Made by a program: the position numbers and the translations under genes | Source: Mycolicibacter algericus DSM 45454 | GTDB lineage: Bacteria > Actinomycetota > Actinomycetes > Mycobacteriales > Mycobacteriaceae | Assembly (NCBI RefSeq): GCF_002086455.1 | Contig: NZ_MVHC01000001.1 | Coordinates: forward strand, 186,001 to 250,000 | Length of the DNA stretch: 64,000 nucleotides | Direction of reading: 5' to 3' | In this document: in pieces, positions 60,267 through 64,000 of the stretch | Layout: every line of letters begins with the position of its first letter | Numbering within the stretch: the first letter of the stretch is position 1 | The notes under the pieces: generated by a model | Databases searched by the model: none | The model's input: only the letters and a program-made list of their open reading frames with translations | Told to the model about the DNA's origin: nothing

Positions 60267-60344
60267 TGGCGCTTCTCCTCAGCCTCGCTGGCGCTCGGCA
60301 TCGTCGAAGACGCGGAGATCACGTGCGCCGCACCCCGGGGGGGA

Positions 60345-61031
60345 TCACGGAGGTCCGGCCTTGTAACCCACTCCTCGAACGGTCAGCACCACGGTCGGAT
60401 TCTCCGGGTCTTGCTCTACTTTGGCCCGCAGGCGCTGGACGTGCACGTTCACCAGCCGGGTGTCGGCTGGGTGCCGGTATCCCCAGACCTGTTCGAGGAG
60501 CACCTCACGAGTAAACACCTGGCGGGGTTTGCGTGCCAGCGCCACCAGTAGGTCGAATTCCAGCGGCGTCAGGGAGATCTGCTCACCGCCGCGGCTGACC
60601 TTGTGTGCCGGCACGTCGATGTCGATGTCGGCGATCGAGAGCATCTCGGCCGGCTCGTCGTCGTTACGGCGCAGCCGCGCGCGCACCCGGGCCACCAGCT
60701 CCTTGGGCTTGAACGGCTTCATGATGTAGTCGTCGGCGCCCGATTCCAGCCCGAGCACCACATCGACGGTGTCGGTCTTGGCGGTGAGCATCACGATCGG
60801 CACGCCGGAGTCCTTGCGCAGCACCCGGCACACGTCGATGCCGTTCATGCCGGGCAGCATCAGGTCCAGCAGCACCAGATCGGGGCGCAGCTCGTGCACC
60901 GCGGTGAGCGCCTGGGTGCCGTCGCCGACGACCGCGGTGTCGAAACCCTCCCCGCGCAGCACGATGGTGAGCATCTCGGCCAGCGAAGCGTCGTCATCGA
61001 CGACGAGAATCCTTTGCCTCATGGCGTACAT
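60345..61031 (-). CDS. mtrA: MtrA, essential OmpR-family response regulator
   Basis: This 228-residue regulator has receiver residues in VVDDDAS, phospho-Asp56 (LVLLDLML) and Lys in YIMKPFKPKEL. The winged helix is signed by LTPLEFDLLVALARKPRQVFTREVLLEQVWGYRH and VHVQRLRAKVE. Length and sequence are almost the same as in M. tuberculosis. MtrA activates rpfA, ripA, wag31-linked and dnaA-linked promoters. ATG 61031 is used; ATG 61022 (MRQRILVV) is equally consistent with the fold. It is the first gene of mtrA-mtrB-lpqB. Confidence 0.97.
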   Translation of the reverse strand: MYAMRQRILVVDDDASLAEMLTIVLRGEGFDTAVVGDGTQALTAVHELRPDLVLLDLMLPGMNGIDVCRVLRKDSGVPIVMLTAKTDTVDVVLGLESGADDYIMKPFKPKELVARVRARLRRNDDEPAEMLSIADIDIDVPAHKVSRGGEQISLTPLEFDLLVALARKPRQVFTREVLLEQVWGYRHPADTRLVNVHVQRLRAKVEQDPENPTVVLTVRGVGYKAGPP

Positions 61032-61082
61032 GGTGTCACCAGATCGAGATAAAACCCTGCTACCACACCCGCGTTTCGCAGG

Positions 61083-61712
61083 TTAACCGCACAGAACGCC
61101 GGCCAGCTCGGCCGGGGCGACCGTCGGACCGGCCAACTGCCAGGGGCCGCCGAAGCCGGCGCGGGCCAACCCGCGGTACACCTCGCCGGTGCGGCGCTGC
61201 AGACCGTCGTCACGTTCGTAGCTGTCGCGGGCCCGGGCGGCGTCGCGCGTCTCGCGGTCGCGGGCACGCTGGGCGGCGAGCTCGGCGGGGACGTCGAGCA
61301 GCACCTGCCAGTCCGGCGCGGGCAGCCCGAGCCGCTCGAACTCCAGCTCGCGCACCCAGGCCACCACCTCCCCGTCGGCGTCCTGACGCAGCCGGGCGGC
61401 GCTGTAGGCCGCACTGGAGGCCACATACCGGTCCAGGATCACCACATCATGTTCGCGGCACAGTCCGGCGATCTGGTCTTTGGCCCCGGCCCGGTCCAGC
61501 GCGAACAGCATTGCCATCGCATACACCGAGTCCGCCAGGTCGCCGTGCCGGCCGCGCAGCGCCTCGGCGGCGACATCGGCGGTCACCGAGACGCCGTAGC
61601 GCGGGAAGGCCAGGCTGGCCACCGACTTCCCGGCGGCCTCGAACGCCGCGCGCAGCCCGTTGGTGAGGGTGTTCTTGCCGGCGCCGTCGACCCCCTCGAT
61701 CGCGATCAGCAC
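61083..61712 (-). CDS. tmk: Thymidylate kinase
   Basis: This 209-residue dTMP kinase has the P-loop EGVDGAGKNTL (residues 6-16; Asp9), the FPRYG segment that contacts the nucleotide, and the DR(Y/H) motif in VVILDRYVASSAAYSAARL. GTG 61712 gives the conserved LIAIEGVDG start; the longer frame would begin inside the terminator-like hairpin. It corresponds to Rv3247c (214 aa). It is downstream of sahH on the same strand, separated by the hairpin. Confidence 0.94.
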   Translation of the reverse strand: MLIAIEGVDGAGKNTLTNGLRAAFEAAGKSVASLAFPRYGVSVTADVAAEALRGRHGDLADSVYAMAMLFALDRAGAKDQIAGLCREHDVVILDRYVASSAAYSAARLRQDADGEVVAWVRELEFERLGLPAPDWQVLLDVPAELAAQRARDRETRDAARARDSYERDDGLQRRTGEVYRGLARAGFGGPWQLAGPTVAPAELAGVLCG

Positions 61713-61730
61713 GGCGGGAAACCCCTCGCG

Positions 61731-61784
61731 ACCAGACGCGAAAGCCCCCAAATTCTTGCGGAAATGGGGGCTTTCACGTCTGGT
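61731..61784 (-). terminator. Long hairpin between sahH and tmk
   Basis: Two 20-nt arms (61731-61750 and 61765-61784) are inverted repeats with one difference, and in the minus-strand transcript that position is a G-U pair. The loop is 14 nt. It lies just after the sahH stop (61797). No U-tract follows, as is usual for mycobacterial intrinsic terminators. It would separate sahH from tmk or attenuate read-through. Confidence 0.7.
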
Positions 61785-61796
61785 CGGCGGAGAGGG

Positions 61797-63254
<1,458 letters not shown>

Positions 63255-63344
63255 CAGTGCGCCCCCGTAGGTTCGGTGAAATCAGCTCCGCTACAAGCTA
63301 CCGGCGGGAAGCCGAGTCTGCTCGAGCGGGTCAATCGACGTCAG

Positions 63345-63971
63345 TCAGATGTCTAGGACCCCATAGGTCTCGGCTGCCGGGGTGAACAATCGGGCCAGGT
63401 CAGCGGCCACATCGTGGTCGGCCTCCGGCGGCATCGAGACATAGCTCATGGCCAGCCGGACGATCGCCCGGGCCAGGATTCCGGCGTCCTCCTCGCTGGC
63501 CTTGACCCAGCTGTGCATGAACGACGAGGTGAGCCGTGCCGAGCAGCGGGTGATGATCGGGCCGCTGTCGGTGGTGATGATCTGCAGCAGGTCCGGCTTG
63601 GCGGCACCGGTCAGCAGCGAGATCACCAGCGGGTCGGCGGCCGAGGAGGAGAAGAAGGACCGGAATCCCTCCAGAAACGCAGCGTGGACGTCGCCGACGT
63701 TGTCGTAGATGGCGCGCTCGACAGCGTCGACGAGCCGGTCGGCCAGCCTGATCGCGTAGCCCTGCGCCAAGCCCTGACGGGAACCGAATTCGTTGTAGAT
63801 GGTCTGCCGGCTGACCCCGGCCGCCTCCGCTACCGCGGCGAGTGTGATCGACGACCAGTCCCGGCTGGTCAACAGCTCCCGCATCGCATCGAGGACCGAG
63901 TCGCGCAGCAGCGCCCGGGATGCCTCGGCGTACGGGACGCGTTTCACCACCGCGAGATTAGCGGGTGTCAC
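63345..63971 (-). CDS. TetR-family regulator (Rv3249c-like) of the alkane-hydroxylase operon
   Basis: This 208-residue TetR protein has the HTH SITLAAVAEAAGVSRQTIYNEFGSRQGLA near residues 40-70 and an acyl-ligand-type C-terminal domain. Its GTG start (63971) overlaps the stop of a rubredoxin gene (GTGA), so it is the last gene of the alkB-rubA-rubB-tetR operon known in M. tuberculosis (Rv3252c-Rv3249c). AlkX-type regulators there sense fatty acids and repress the operon. The rest of the operon lies outside the window. Confidence 0.9.
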   Translation of the reverse strand: MTPANLAVVKRVPYAEASRALLRDSVLDAMRELLTSRDWSSITLAAVAEAAGVSRQTIYNEFGSRQGLAQGYAIRLADRLVDAVERAIYDNVGDVHAAFLEGFRSFFSSSAADPLVISLLTGAAKPDLLQIITTDSGPIITRCSARLTSSFMHSWVKASEEDAGILARAIVRLAMSYVSMPPEADHDVAADLARLFTPAAETYGVLDI

Positions 63972-64000
63972 GCGTGGACCTGCTCGAAGTCCACCTTCTC
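63968..64000 (-). CDS. rubB: C-terminal end of a rubredoxin gene (rubB-like, 5' end outside window)
   Basis: Ten codons ending in TGA (63970-63968) read EKVDFEQVHA, which fits the C-terminal K-x-DFE-x-V tail of rubredoxins such as RubA/RubB. The position upstream of the Rv3249c-like TetR gene supports RubB. Only the last residues are visible. Confidence 0.65.
   Translation of the reverse strand, partial: EKVDFEQVHA

Noticed and set aside
60270..60300. Further copy of the 57-bp repeat upstream of mtrB
   Set aside because: Similarity is limited to CTCCTC and GCCTCGCTG with wrong spacing, within chance for this base composition.
63255..63344. SAH riboswitch upstream of sahH
   Set aside because: Only 90 bp are available and I see no conserved pairing pattern of SAH riboswitches.

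Overview
The window is high-GC actinobacterial chromosome, and the gene content identifies a mycobacterium (Mycobacterium sensu lato). It carries PE and PPE proteins, WhiB1, SigH-RshA, PdtaS, DesA3, MtrAB-LpqB, SecA1, DosRS and two WS/DGAT acyltransferases. The backbone follows the M. tuberculosis order from about Rv3212 to Rv3250c. The species cannot be fixed from sequence reading alone. A Mycolicibacter-like or other environmental or slow-growing mycobacterium would fit, but that is inference. Rv numbers below come from my memory of family members and gene order, not from a search.

Layout. (1) 1-8.4 kb is conserved backbone: end of an Rv3212-like gene, ParA-like ATPase, Rv3214-like phosphatase, entC, a membrane protein, a lipid-kinase-like protein, whiB1, pdtaS, a biotinyl protein, the 24-residue ribosomal protein bL37, rshA and sigH. 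(2) 8.6-10.7 kb is a small stress module (STAS protein, membrane protein, CsbD protein, TetR regulator) sharing four copies of one palindrome, one of which overlaps a SigF-type promoter. (3) 10.8-16 kb is an acyl-CoA catabolic cluster (SDR, two acyl-CoA dehydrogenases, TetR, two-subunit CoA-transferase) with its own operator, followed by a decayed 13E12-type HNH gene. (4) 16.6-24.7 kb holds an Rv3224-like SDR, a dioxygenase/methyltransferase pair, a two-component system, and two PPE proteins ending in SHOCT-like tails. (5) 24.7-32.5 kb holds an SRAP protein, a methyltransferase, a luciferase-like oxidoreductase, a PE-PPE-PPE operon, a Ser/Thr kinase and a 57-bp tandem repeat array. (6) 32.5-45.3 kb is backbone again: aroA, rsgA, desA3 and its reductase, an Rv3231c-like gene, ppk2, an Rv3233c/3234c-like WS/DGAT, an Rv3235-like gene, secA1, hpf and comF. 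(7) 45.4-56.8 kb is an inserted hypoxia/nitric-oxide island: a quinol-type NO reductase operon, dosR-dosS, an Acg-type nitroreductase, a Crp/Fnr regulator, an orphan CheB-like esterase and tgs1. (8) 56.8-64 kb is lpqB-mtrB-mtrA, tmk, sahH, an Rv3249c-like TetR and the end of a rubredoxin gene.

A redox and hypoxia theme runs through the window: WhiB1, PdtaS, SigH/RshA, NorB and DosRS with their targets. The most interesting readings are the shared-palindrome stress module, the compact DosR/NO island with an orphan CheB-like enzyme, the PPE-SHOCT fusions, the shared operators on desA3 and its electron-transfer partner, and the MIRU-like 57-bp repeat, which forms a seven-copy array and also lies inside the mtrB-lpqB junction. 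No tRNA, rRNA, CRISPR array or intact insertion sequence was seen.
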